NCBI GenBank assembly: GCA_021817685.1 | Contig: JAKAGD010000003.1 | Location: forward strand, 1 to 22,156 | From: a bacterium | GTDB taxonomy: Bacteria; Patescibacteriota; Minisyncoccia; Phycocordibacterales; Phycocordibacteraceae | Reading direction: 5' to 3' | DNA: 22,156 nt | Part shown: positions 1 to 7,680 of the stretch, piece after piece | Layout: each line of letters begins with the position of its first letter | How positions within the stretch are numbered: the first letter of the stretch is position 1 | Program-made: the position numbers and the translations under genes | The notes under the pieces: model-generated | Told to the model about the DNA's origin: nothing | The model's database searches: none | The model's input: the letters and a program-made list of their open reading frames with translations, nothing else

Positions 1-1609
1 TCGAGCCGGAAAGCCCGTCGGTGCCGCTCCAGGAATACGTATACGAGCCGGTACCGCTCGGGACTGAAGAACTCCACGTAACCGCCTGTCCGGTGTACGG
101 ATTGCCGGGCGTGCCGGAGCAGGAGGCGGAGAGAGCGGGCCAGGCGATGGCAAGCGACTGCCAGGCGCCGCAGTTATTATTGGCATTCGACTCGGTGACG
201 ACGGTATTGCCGAGCGTATTCATATTCGCGCATGCGCGCACGTTATACGAACCGGGAGACGAGAACGTGTATGCGCCGGAGATGCCGGTACTGGCGCTCG
301 GCGCAAGCGAGGCGACGATGCCCGTACTCACTCTGGCGATCGTCGTTGTGATCGCACTGTCCGCGATCTGGAACACGTTCGGGAAATTGTATGCCGTGCC
401 AACCCCGATGTTGGAGACCGATGCTGAAAATGATTGGCTCTGCCCCGGCATGCCTGAGGCGGGCGCGGCGGTGTTGCCGGCGGTGAGGTCGGCAAGGCCG
501 GCGCAGGAATTTGAGTTTGCGCTCCATGTTCCGTTCGTGCAGGTGTAGGCGCAGTAGCCGGCGTATCCGGGACTGCAGGTACCGGATACGCCGCCGGATG
601 CGGTCGCCAAAAGATCGCAGTTGCCGATCGTTGTAGCGGTACAGGCGGCGTTCCCGGCCACGTTCACTCTGGTGTTTGCGCACGAGGACCAGCCCGTGAA
701 AAGATCCTGCACCCGGAAGTAGATAGTATGAGAACCGTTGGAAAGGCTGCTCAGGGAGAACACAGAGGCGTTGGAAAGAAACGTCCCGGCCGTACACGAA
801 CCGTCGCGCCACTCATAGTTGACGGGCCAACCTCCGGAACCGTAGCCGAAAAAGGTAACGGAAGAACCGGAGGTGCTCGAGTACGGGTTAGGGCTCGGCA
901 AGACGATGATCGCGGTGGTGCCGCTCGGGGGCGGGGGCGCGGTTGATACGCATGAGTTCGAGTTCCGGCTCCAGTTTCCGTTCGTGCAGGTATAACTGCA
1001 GGAGCCGGTGTACCCGGAACTGCAGGAGCCGGCGGTTCCGCCGGAGGAGGTGTACGGAAGACTGCATCCGCTGATGGTGGTGGCGCCGCACGGAGACGGC
1101 GGGAGCGTCGAAACGACGGTGAATGAAACGGGGGTGAAGTCCTGTACGACCATCGAGCCTATCTTGACCTCGCCGGGAACGCCGGTTGACTCTCCTAGAA
1201 CGACGAACGTACCGATGGTATGGGCTCCGAGCGACGGGCTCCAACTGAAATTCTGATAGGCATATTTACTGGCGGGTATGGTTTGGCATCCCCACGACGG
1301 AGAAAAGGACGCGACTTGGGTGGTGAAATTCACGCCGAGGGAAAAGAAATTGCTTCCGCCGGAGGCTGTGTAACTTGATCGGTCAAGGTACGGGATTATG
1401 CAGACCGTGTTCAGGGTATAGGAGCCGTACGTGGTCGGCGCGCCCGTCAGGTTGACCGTGGATGAATACGAAGCGGGCGATAAGGTATAGCCCCCCGATA
1501 CGGGGCTCGACTGTGTCATGCTGATCGTAGTCGTGGTCTGCCATGCGAGCGCCGAGTGCGCAAAAAGGAAAAGAAACGACGCCCCGACGACGAGTTGGAA
1601 TATTTTCAT
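1..1609 (-). CDS. Secreted cysteine-rich CARDB/PKD surface protein, partial (3' end beyond the window)
   Basis: The frame is open from an ATG at 1609 down to the left edge, about 536 residues, with the C-terminus missing. The N-terminus (MKIFQLVVGASFLFLFAHSA) is a signal peptide with likely cleavage after residue 22. Visible domains are a 45-residue cysteine repeat around residues 173-222 (pattern CGATTISGCSLP...NSNSC), a PKD/Ig-like beta domain around 225-320, a second cysteine repeat around 322-368, a CARDB-like domain around 370-478 and the start of a PKD-like domain. The composition is rich in Ser, Thr, Gly and Cys, as in cell-surface adhesin-like proteins of Patescibacteria. It lies 23 bp downstream of a small anchored protein, on the same strand. 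A TTTAAT hexamer 9 nt before the ATG could be its own promoter. The part nearest the edge is nearly identical to the 818-residue protein at 2103-4559. Ligand or binding role is unknown. Confidence 0.8.
   Translation of the reverse strand, partial: MKIFQLVVGASFLFLFAHSALAWQTTTTISMTQSSPVSGGYTLSPASYSSTVNLTGAPTTYGSYTLNTVCIIPYLDRSSYTASGGSNFFSLGVNFTTQVASFSPSWGCQTIPASKYAYQNFSWSPSLGAHTIGTFVVLGESTGVPGEVKIGSMVVQDFTPVSFTVVSTLPPSPCGATTISGCSLPYTSSGGTAGSCSSGYTGSCSYTCTNGNWSRNSNSCVSTAPPPPSGTTAIIVLPSPNPYSSTSGSSVTFFGYGSGGWPVNYEWRDGSCTAGTFLSNASVFSLSSLSNGSHTIYFRVQDLFTGWSSCANTRVNVAGNAACTATTIGNCDLLATASGGVSGTCSPGYAGYCAYTCTNGTWSANSNSCAGLADLTAGNTAAPASGMPGQSQSFSASVSNIGVGTAYNFPNVFQIADSAITTTIARVSTGIVASLAPSASTGISGAYTFSSPGSYNVRACANMNTLGNTVVTESNANNNCGAWQSLAIAWPALSASCSGTPGNPYTGQAVTWSSSVPSGTGSYTYSWSGTDGLSGS
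2..199. repeat. 198-bp block nearly identical to 2805-3002 (copy 1)
   Basis: Direct repeat with copy 2 at a constant offset of 2803. Positions 2-111 are identical to 2805-2914, and about 8 mismatches fall between 112 and 199, so about 96% identity overall by hand alignment. It encodes the CARDB-to-PKD junction of the two large surface proteins. Similarity falls sharply beyond 199. The left edge may extend outside the window. Confidence 0.9.
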
Positions 1610-1618
1610 TCGTTCCCG

Positions 1619-1624
1619 ATTAAA
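1619..1624 (-). promoter_or_regulatory. Candidate -10 hexamer TTTAAT, 9 nt before an ATG
   Basis: TTTAAT reads on the minus strand with 9 nt to the ATG at 1609. This fits the short-spacing pattern seen elsewhere in the window, but the A/T run next to it makes the match less specific. A GGGAA stretch in the spacer could instead serve as a weak ribosome-binding site. Confidence 0.3.
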
Positions 1625-1632
1625 AAAGCGTG

Positions 1633-2019
1633 TCATGGCGATGAGCGGACGACGGCGACCTCCGGCACGCCCTGAAACTGCTTGGTCAGCGCCTTGAGAT
1701 CAACTGCGGAGAGATCTTTGTTTGGCAACGGGACGAGTTGCGTTCCGGTCCCCTGCTCCGTTCCCGGCTTCCCAAACGCTTGCTCGCACGCGCGGAGATA
1801 CTCCTCGTTCGCCAACACCGCGCAATCCGATGAACTCTTGTTCGTAAGTATGTCGAGGAGTTGCCGCTGGAGCATCATCGTTTCCGCGGCAACGAGCAGA
1901 GGAGAAGCCTGCCGGGCGAGCAGTGAATGCCGGACGGCGTACCACAGGGCGACCGTGACGACCATAGCAATCGCCATGGCCCCGATGAGGATGTTGATTG
2001 TCTTTTTTCGTTCGAGCAT
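1633..2019 (-). CDS. Small membrane-anchored protein of unknown function
   Basis: This 128-residue protein has a basic start (MLERKK), one hydrophobic segment at about residues 8-28, and a soluble extracytoplasmic region of about 100 residues with two cysteines (DCAVLANEEYLRACEQAF). I recognise no family. It sits between two large exported cysteine-rich proteins on the same strand, 83 bp after the upstream gene and 23 bp before the downstream one, so it may assist their assembly or anchoring; that is inference from position only. The ATG at 2019 is preceded by GAAGAGAG about 13 nt upstream and by a TATACT hexamer 21 nt upstream, so it could be transcribed separately from the 818-residue gene. 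Confidence 0.7.
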   Translation of the reverse strand: MLERKKTINILIGAMAIAMVVTVALWYAVRHSLLARQASPLLVAAETMMLQRQLLDILTNKSSSDCAVLANEEYLRACEQAFGKPGTEQGTGTQLVPLPNKDLSAVDLKALTKQFQGVPEVAVVRSSP

Positions 2020-2040
2020 TGTGGCCGCAGTGCTCTCTTC

Positions 2041-2046
2041 AGTATA
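2041..2046 (-). promoter_or_regulatory. Candidate -10 hexamer TATACT upstream of the 128-residue gene
   Basis: TATACT on the minus strand lies 21 nt before the ATG at 2019, giving a predicted leader of about 14 nt that contains GAGAG. It falls in the 83-bp gap after the 818-residue gene. No convincing -35 hexamer is visible. Confidence 0.35.
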
Positions 2047-2102
2047 CGCGCAGAGACTTCCCTTTCCTCAGGACTCTGGGGACAACGGGAGAGTATGCGC
2101 GC

Positions 2103-4559
2103 TCAGAAATCTTGGTACGCCGGGAGCAGATTTACCAGCACCGTCCCCACGGCATGGGTGCCGTAATTATTCACGCAGTCGGCCTTGTAGAGGGTCTGGG
2201 CGGTAACGGATTCGGTGACGTTGCCCGAGAGACCGGTCCTCCAGGCGGCGCCATTCTTCGTCACGGAGCAAGAAGCGGAGTTTGTGGAGGACCAGGCGAT
2301 GACGGCGTTGCCCGGAGTATTCGGATTCACGCGAGTGGTCCTGCTCTGATTGTTCGCCGTGACCGTGGCGGTAGGAACGAGGACGGTAACGGTGGTGTTA
2401 GCCGCATACGGAGGACCGTACGTGCCGCCGGAACAAGTGAGGGCGTAGGAGGTGGTGGGCGGAGACGGAGGGACGGAAGCCGGAACGTTGGCGCCGGAAA
2501 TTGCTCCGCCGGAGTTGAAGCCGCTCCCGGTGCAGGCGGTTGCGCAGAGAGAGTTGCCGGTGACGGACCATGAAAGGGAGGTATTCTGCCCCTGCTCCAC
2601 CGTGCTCGGAGAAACGGAGAGCGACGTAGTACAAGTGCCGGGGCAAACGCCCGAGGTGCAGGTTCCGCCGTTGGTCGGCCCGTTCGGCTGGTTGGCGCCG
2701 GTAGAACAAGAGGGGGAGACAACTTGTCCGGAAATGGTATCCGTGACGGTCAGGGTTGCGCTCTTCTGCCCCGTCGTTGTGTATGTTTTCTGCACTGAGG
2801 CTGACGAGCCGGAAAGCCCGTCGGTGCCGCTCCAGGAATACGTATACGAGCCGGTACCGCTCGGGACTGAAGAACTCCACGTAACCGCCTGTCCGGTGTA
2901 CGGATTGCCGGGCGCGCCGGAGCAGGAGGCGGAGAGGGCGGGCCAGGTGATGGTGAGTGCCTGCCAGGCGCCGCAGTTATTATTGGCATTCGACTCGGCG
3001 ACTGAGCCGGTCCAGGAGGTGTTCTCGTTGGCGCAGGTGCGGATGTTGTATGAGCCGGGAGAAGAGAAAGTGTATGAAGCGGAGACGCCGGCGGAAGCGC
3101 CCGGGGCGAGCGCAGCAACGGTCCCTGCATTCAGCATGGCGATGGTGGAGGTGATGGCGCTATTCGCGACCTGGATGATGTTCGGGAAGTTAGAGGCCGC
3201 CCCGATGCCGATGTTAGAGACCGTGCCGGAGAACGATTCGGCATGGCCCGTGGTTCCGGGAGAAGGAGAAACCGAGGTGTTGCCGGCTGAAAGATCAGGA
3301 AGCGCGGAGCAAGAATTGCTGTTCATGCTCCAGGTGCCGTTTGCACAGGAGTATGAACAGGCGCCGGCGTATCCGGCGGAACAGGCGCCGGAAGAAGAAC
3401 CGGAAGCGGTGGACGGGAGGCTGCAGCCGCTGATCGTAGTCGCAGGGCAGGAATTCCCCGTCTGGCTTGCCGAACACGAGGCCGAGGAACCGTTGTTCTG
3501 CCCGGAACAGCTCCATGTTTGTGTTGCGCCGGCGGCGGGAAATGCGGTGGTGCTCGGCGTGCCGTTGTTGCACTGAGTGTCCGCGCCGTAGCCGGTAGAG
3601 CCGTTCGGATAGGTCTTCCCGTTCGCGGTTCCGCAGGAACCGTTCACCGGAGTCAGGTCGGAACAGGTCTGATAAGTGTACGAACCGCTCAATGAGCCGT
3701 TCGAACAGGTGCGGGTCTGGGCTATGGAAGCGCATCTCGTCGGCACCGTCGCCGAGGAGGATTGGTACGCGGTGACGGAAGAGCCGCTCGCAAGCGTGCC
3801 TCCCCACGGGAGGGTGCAGGAGGCCGGCGCGTTCTGGCTTGCCGAACACATAGGACTCCACGAACCGCCGTTCGAACCGGAGCAGAGCCATGCTGATTGG
3901 CTACCGGCGGAAGGAAAGACGGTGTTGCTTGAAGACCCGACCGAACACTGAGTATACGGACTGTAGCCGGCGGAACCGTAGGGGAACGCGACGCCGTTTG
4001 CGGAGCCGCAGACGCCGTTCACGGAGTTCGGTCTATAGAGCGCCAAGGTCTGGCCGTATCTCCCCCACGATGAGAATATGCTGCAGCCGTCGGTATCAAC
4101 GACCCAAGAGTAGCTGCAGGAATAACTATCACCGGATCCTGTACACGTGCTCGCAAGATAGGTCTGAGCCGGTCTGCAGAGGTTGTTCGCCACGAAAATC
4201 TGGTCATTGATCGGGTGGACAACGGTCACCTGAGAACCGAGTGATGCACCGTTAAGCGTGAAGTAGGCCCCATTTAGGGCTTGTAATTGATAAAACCCGT
4301 AATTGCTGTTTGGCCATGGGTAAGAGTACGGCATGCTTGCGTACCCGCCCGCAGTAAAAGTACTCTGCGCGGAACTGATTTCGTTGATCAGGTCGTTATA
4401 GCCCAACGCCCAACCGCCGATACTTATGGATCCGACCAAAACATCTGCGCGCGCGGTAGACGGCGCTACTGCCGAAGCAGTAATGATGAGAACAGCGGCA
4501 GCGACACCGACGCTGTACCACTTTCGCCCCAAACCATCTTTAGTATTTCCTGTTTTCAT
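2103..4559 (-). CDS. Large secreted cysteine-rich surface protein with CARDB and PKD/Ig-like domains
   Basis: This 818-residue protein has a signal peptide (hydrophobic core about 16-32, AxA-type site near 36-38, mature start about DVLVGS). A unique N-terminal region (39-175) is followed by paired cysteine modules at 179-243 and 305-367 (both VNGxCGxANG...CSASQ), a different cysteine module at 248-300, a fourth at 370-419 (CPATTISGCSLP...NSCS), a CARDB-like domain at 421-538, a PKD-like domain at 540-620, an Ig-like region at 643-728 and a C-terminal Ig-like domain at 730-813. No sortase motif or C-terminal membrane helix is evident. These features suggest an extracellular beta-rich, disulfide-stabilised adhesin or envelope protein; its ligand cannot be read from sequence. 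The ATG at 4559 is 12 bp after the upstream gene's stop, so the two are probably cotranscribed. Confidence 0.85.
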   Translation of the reverse strand: MKTGNTKDGLGRKWYSVGVAAAVLIITASAVAPSTARADVLVGSISIGGWALGYNDLINEISSAQSTFTAGGYASMPYSYPWPNSNYGFYQLQALNGAYFTLNGASLGSQVTVVHPINDQIFVANNLCRPAQTYLASTCTGSGDSYSCSYSWVVDTDGCSIFSSWGRYGQTLALYRPNSVNGVCGSANGVAFPYGSAGYSPYTQCSVGSSSNTVFPSAGSQSAWLCSGSNGGSWSPMCSASQNAPASCTLPWGGTLASGSSVTAYQSSSATVPTRCASIAQTRTCSNGSLSGSYTYQTCSDLTPVNGSCGTANGKTYPNGSTGYGADTQCNNGTPSTTAFPAAGATQTWSCSGQNNGSSASCSASQTGNSCPATTISGCSLPSTASGSSSGACSAGYAGACSYSCANGTWSMNSNSCSALPDLSAGNTSVSPSPGTTGHAESFSGTVSNIGIGAASNFPNIIQVANSAITSTIAMLNAGTVAALAPGASAGVSASYTFSSPGSYNIRTCANENTSWTGSVAESNANNNCGAWQALTITWPALSASCSGAPGNPYTGQAVTWSSSVPSGTGSYTYSWSGTDGLSGSSASVQKTYTTTGQKSATLTVTDTISGQVVSPSCSTGANQPNGPTNGGTCTSGVCPGTCTTSLSVSPSTVEQGQNTSLSWSVTGNSLCATACTGSGFNSGGAISGANVPASVPPSPPTTSYALTCSGGTYGPPYAANTTVTVLVPTATVTANNQSRTTRVNPNTPGNAVIAWSSTNSASCSVTKNGAAWRTGLSGNVTESVTAQTLYKADCVNNYGTHAVGTVLVNLLPAYQDF
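2805..3002. repeat. 198-bp block nearly identical to 2-199 (copy 2)
   Basis: Copy 2 of the direct repeat, coding for about residues 520-585 of the 818-residue surface protein (end of CARDB and first half of the PKD-like domain). Flanking DNA in the same two genes is only moderately similar, which gives the block a sharp boundary at 3002. Confidence 0.9.
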
Positions 4560-4571
4560 ATCCGGTTTGTA

Positions 4572-5147
4572 TTACGGCACCTGCGGGGCCGGCGAAGGGC
4601 TCTGCACTTCAACTTTCACAGCGGTAAACGAGTCGGCCTGCGCGATGTCTTTGCTCGCATACGCGGTTGCCGTATCGCCGACCTGAATATCGCCCAAGAC
4701 GATCCGTTTGCCGGTAAACGGCGCCATGACCGTGAATGAACTTGAGGATGCGCTCCCTGTCGCCCCTGCGGTTCGTATGGCATCAATTTTTGCCGAAAAC
4801 TCAGCGTTCGCCTTGGCAACCATATCGGAATCCCCGAGGAAAAGACGCTCAAGAATTGTCGATCCGTCGATGGAAACAGTCATACTCCTGTCTGGGCTTG
4901 TTGTTCCCATGTCTGTACTTGGCACCGTATGGAAAGGCATAAGCGTAATTGTCTGCCCGGTTATGCTGCTTACCGTCCCGACAACCATGGTTACGGGTAC
5001 TATTTTCGTCGATTGTTCCTGTGAGAGGCCAGGAGCGGATGTTTTAAAATTAAGCCAGTTATTTTGGTATGCAATGGCGACCATCGTGATGCCCACTACC
5101 ACGGTTCCCGCCAATATCATTATTTCTTGTGTCTTGTGGTTCCCCAT
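4572..5147 (-). CDS. Membrane-anchored protein with a DUF5666-like beta domain
   Basis: This reading gives 191 residues starting MGNHKTQEIM, a single hydrophobic segment at about 9-27, then an extracytoplasmic domain. GTVSSITGQTITLM (57-70), a VSIDGST strand (91-97) and KRIVLGDIQVGDTATAYASK (147-166) resemble the OB-like repeats annotated as DUF5666 in other Patescibacteria; this is a resemblance, not a confirmed match. The tail (182-191) is proline-rich. An in-frame ATG at 5192 would add 15 residues. I prefer 5147 because it puts the hydrophobic segment at the usual distance from the N-terminus, but neither start has a clear Shine-Dalgarno site. It follows uvrB by about 95 bp and precedes the 818-residue gene by 12 bp, so it probably heads the surface-protein operon. 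Confidence 0.7.
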   Translation of the reverse strand: MGNHKTQEIMILAGTVVVGITMVAIAYQNNWLNFKTSAPGLSQEQSTKIVPVTMVVGTVSSITGQTITLMPFHTVPSTDMGTTSPDRSMTVSIDGSTILERLFLGDSDMVAKANAEFSAKIDAIRTAGATGSASSSSFTVMAPFTGKRIVLGDIQVGDTATAYASKDIAQADSFTAVKVEVQSPSPAPQVP

Positions 5148-5240
5148 GGAGTCAATGGTTACAGGCGATATATGGAAAGAATACACCACCATGAGGAAGT
5201 GGTGCGGGAGGGGCGTTCGCCGGTGGGGATAGTAGCGCGC

Positions 5241-7286
5241 TTACGAACCGCTGAGCGCTTTCCGTTTGCGGGGATTTCTTTTCTGCCCGGTGCCTTCCAG
5301 TTTGTAGATCTCGTCGCGGATGAGGGCGGCGGTTTCAAAGTCCAGCTGTTCCACGGCCTCCGCCATCTCTTCCCTCTTGCGGGCGATGAAGGCTTTCGGA
5401 TCGTCCTTATACGCGAGCGTATCCAGCACGAGGAGCTCGTCAATGGTTCGCTGGTGCTCCGTGCGCATGCTTGCGGCGATGTCGTGGATCTCCTTCTTGA
5501 TCGTCATCGGCGTGATGCCGTGCTTTTCGTTATAGGCGATCTGGAGCGCGCGGCGGCGGTTCGTCTCGCCGATGGCTTTCTCCAGGGAACCGGTCATGAC
5601 GTCCGCATAGAGGATGACGCGGCCGAGCACGTTTCGCGCCGCGCGCCCGATGGTCTGGATGAGCGATGTCTCGCTGCGCAGGAATCCTTCCTTGTCCGCG
5701 TCCAATATGCCCACGAGCTCTACCTCCGGCAAATCGAGTCCCTCGCGGAGCAGGTTCACGCCGACGAGAATATCGAACCCGCCCTGACGGAACTTGGTGA
5801 GGATATCGATGCGGTCGATGGTCTTCACGTCGGAATGCAAATATTCTGCCTTGATTCCCTTCTCGCGCAAAAACGACGCGAGGTCCTCCGCCATCTGCTT
5901 GGTGAGCGTGGTCGCAAGCGCGCGGCCGCCGCGCGCGATCACGGTCTCCGCTTCGTGTATGAAATCGGCGATCTGTCCCTTGTATGCTCCCGCTTCAACC
6001 ACGCCCCGCACGGTAAGCTCGGGGTCTATAAGCCCGGTCGGCCGGATGACCTGCTCCACCACCTGTTCGGAGTGCGCTTTCTCATACGGCCCCGGAGTCG
6101 CGCTCGTGTAGAGCACCTGTCCCACGCGCTCTTCAAACTCTTCAAACCGGAGCGGGCGGTTGTCGCGCGCGGAGGGCAACCGGAAGCCATACTCAACGAG
6201 CACATCCTTGCGCGACTTGTCGCCGGCATACATCCCGCCCAACTGCGGGACGGTCACGTGCGACTCATCTATGACGGTAAGGAATCGCGGATCGCACCGC
6301 TTGAAATAGGACAGGAGCGTATACGGCGGCTCTCCCGCTTTGCGCCCGTCAAAGTGGCGGGAATAGTTCTCAATGCCGTTCGTGTATCCAAGCTCGCGAA
6401 TAAGCGCGATGTCGTGAAGGGTGCGGCGTTTGAGCCGCTCGGCCTCAAGCGGCTTCTCTTCCCGTTTGAATTTCGCCAGCTGTTCCTCGAGTTCCAGCTT
6501 GATGTCTTCAATCGCGCGCTCGCGCTCTTCGACGCTCGTGACGAAGTGCTTCGCCGGGAATACGAACACGGACTTGGGTTCCGCTACGCGTGCGCGCGAG
6601 ACCGGATCCAGCTGGTCAATCTGCGCGATGGCGTCATTCTCGAACGCGACGCGGTACATCACGCGCTCGTTCACCGGCATGAACTCAAGCGAGTTGCCGA
6701 TGGCGCGCAGTTGTCCCGGATTGAGGTCGGCCGTCGTGCGCTCAAAGTAGATCCCGACAAGCTTCCTGATAAGCGCGGCGCGATCCTCCGCCGCGCCCCT
6801 CTCTATCTTCACGTGTACCTTTTCATATTCCTCCGGCGAACCCAATCCGTAAATGGCGGAGACCGACGCGACGATGATGACATCCTTCCTCGTGAGAAGC
6901 GCCTGCGTCGCCGCGTGGCGCAAGCGGTCAATCTCGGCATTGATCATCGCCTCCTTCTCTATATAGGTATCCGAGTGCGCGATGTACGCCTCCGGCTGGT
7001 AGTAGTCGTAATAGGAAACGAAATAATGCACGGCGTTCTCGGGGAAAAATTCCCGGTACTCCTGCGCAAGCTGGGCGGCGAGCGTCTTGTTGTGCGCGAG
7101 CACGAGCGTGGGTTTGTCGTGCTCGGCGATGACGTTCGCCACAGTAAAGGTCTTCCCGCTTCCGGTCACACCGAACAGCGTCTGGTGGCGCAGACCTTTT
7201 GTGAGTCCTTCCTCAAGCTTGTGAATCGCCTGCGGCTGATCGCCCGCCGGCGGGAATGGGGTGTGGAGTTTGAAATTCCTTGACAT
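5241..7286 (-). CDS. uvrB: UvrABC excinuclease subunit B
   Basis: UvrB is the damage-verification helicase of nucleotide excision repair; it is loaded by UvrA and recruits UvrC. The 681 residues match the usual length. Visible motifs are Walker A GVTGSGKT (39-46), the beta-hairpin YYDYYQPEAY (92-101) that inserts between DNA strands, the DESH helicase motif (340-343), TSATPGPYE (394-402), the motif VI box QTIGRAARN (544-552) and a C-terminal UVR domain (about 633-664, with LDFETAALIRDEIYKLE) that binds UvrC. A basic tail follows. The ATG at 7286 gives the conserved start (FKLHTPFPPAGDQPQAI). A TATAGT hexamer 11 nt upstream implies a leader of about 4 nt. uvrA and uvrC are not in this window. 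Confidence 0.98.
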   Translation of the reverse strand: MSRNFKLHTPFPPAGDQPQAIHKLEEGLTKGLRHQTLFGVTGSGKTFTVANVIAEHDKPTLVLAHNKTLAAQLAQEYREFFPENAVHYFVSYYDYYQPEAYIAHSDTYIEKEAMINAEIDRLRHAATQALLTRKDVIIVASVSAIYGLGSPEEYEKVHVKIERGAAEDRAALIRKLVGIYFERTTADLNPGQLRAIGNSLEFMPVNERVMYRVAFENDAIAQIDQLDPVSRARVAEPKSVFVFPAKHFVTSVEERERAIEDIKLELEEQLAKFKREEKPLEAERLKRRTLHDIALIRELGYTNGIENYSRHFDGRKAGEPPYTLLSYFKRCDPRFLTVIDESHVTVPQLGGMYAGDKSRKDVLVEYGFRLPSARDNRPLRFEEFEERVGQVLYTSATPGPYEKAHSEQVVEQVIRPTGLIDPELTVRGVVEAGAYKGQIADFIHEAETVIARGGRALATTLTKQMAEDLASFLREKGIKAEYLHSDVKTIDRIDILTKFRQGGFDILVGVNLLREGLDLPEVELVGILDADKEGFLRSETSLIQTIGRAARNVLGRVILYADVMTGSLEKAIGETNRRRALQIAYNEKHGITPMTIKKEIHDIAASMRTEHQRTIDELLVLDTLAYKDDPKAFIARKREEMAEAVEQLDFETAALIRDEIYKLEGTGQKRNPRKRKALSGS

Positions 7287-7307
7287 AAGGATTTCTCACT
7301 ATACTAT
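7280..7307 (+). promoter_or_regulatory. Candidate promoter TTGACA-16-TACTAT for the 91-residue gene
   Basis: A consensus -35 TTGACA (7280-7285) is followed after 16 nt by TACTAT (7302-7307); TATACT at 7300-7305 is an alternative -10 with 14-nt spacing. The -35 covers the first codons of uvrB on the other strand. Transcription would start near 7314 and give a leader of about 50 nt containing a Shine-Dalgarno site. Confidence 0.5.
7298..7303 (-). promoter_or_regulatory. Candidate -10 hexamer TATAGT for uvrB
   Basis: TATAGT on the minus strand lies 11 nt before the uvrB ATG. Transcription about 7 nt downstream would leave a 4-5 nt leader. It overlaps the plus-strand promoter of the 91-residue gene, so the two divergent promoters share DNA. 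Confidence 0.5.
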
Positions 7308-7363
7308 GCGACAAGCTTTGTTGCTAGAAGCTCATTTCACTCGTACATCTTCTCGGAGGAAGT

Positions 7364-7639
7364 ATGACCATAATTGTAAAGCGGCGGAGCAATCCGATTG
7401 CCTCAAACTTTACCGATATGTTTGACTATATCGGGGAGAAAAAAGAAGATGCCCAACGGCGCATAAATAAGAACGAGGGAGCCAGAATCCGACGCTACGC
7501 CAAGAGAAAGGGCTTTGAACTCCGGTATCATCCAAGACCATGGACTTTCCGTTCTGTGGCTGGCCGTGTTCAGATTGCGATGCCAGCCGGCTATTTCGCC
7601 AAGGTGGACGGAGTTCTCCATCAACTCATTCCAGGCTGA
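7364..7639 (+). CDS. Orphan basic 91-residue protein
   Basis: I do not recognise this protein. It is 91 residues long and basic, with no signal peptide or membrane segment. A lysine/arginine-rich middle (about residues 25-48, with RRINKNEGARIRRYAKRKGF) is followed by an aromatic and beta-prone half (ELRYHPRPWTFRSVAGRVQIAMPAGYFAKVDGVLHQL). A nucleic-acid-binding role is possible but only inferred from charge. The start is well supported: GGAGGA at 7355-7360 lies 3 nt before the ATG, one of the best Shine-Dalgarno sites in the window. It is a single-gene unit, divergent from uvrB and ended by a strong U-tract terminator at 7658-7680 that also ends tgt. Confidence 0.75.
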   Translation: MTIIVKRRSNPIASNFTDMFDYIGEKKEDAQRRINKNEGARIRRYAKRKGFELRYHPRPWTFRSVAGRVQIAMPAGYFAKVDGVLHQLIPG

Positions 7640-7657
7640 TGGTCTACATCACCAAAG

Positions 7658-7680
7658 AAAAGGGGCTGCGGCCCCTTTTT
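7658..7680. terminator. Bidirectional intrinsic terminator between the 91-residue gene and tgt
   Basis: AAAAGGGGC (7658-7666), loop TGCG and GCCCCTTTT form a 9-bp stem followed on the plus strand by TTTTTATTTTT. On the minus strand the stem is followed by TTTTCTTT, just after the tgt TAA at 7679-7681, so it can serve both convergent genes. Confidence 0.9.

Noticed and set aside
2452..3576. 374-codon open frame antisense to the 818-residue surface protein
   Set aside because: Its Glu/Pro/Val-rich translation mirrors the Ser/Cys-rich repeats on the other strand; the repeated segment at 21-548 gives the same artefact.
5064..7283. 739-codon open frame on the plus strand covering all of uvrB
   Set aside because: It is the antisense shadow of a well-conserved uvrB; its protein is Arg/Leu/His-rich with no recognisable motif, as expected from GC-rich codon bias.
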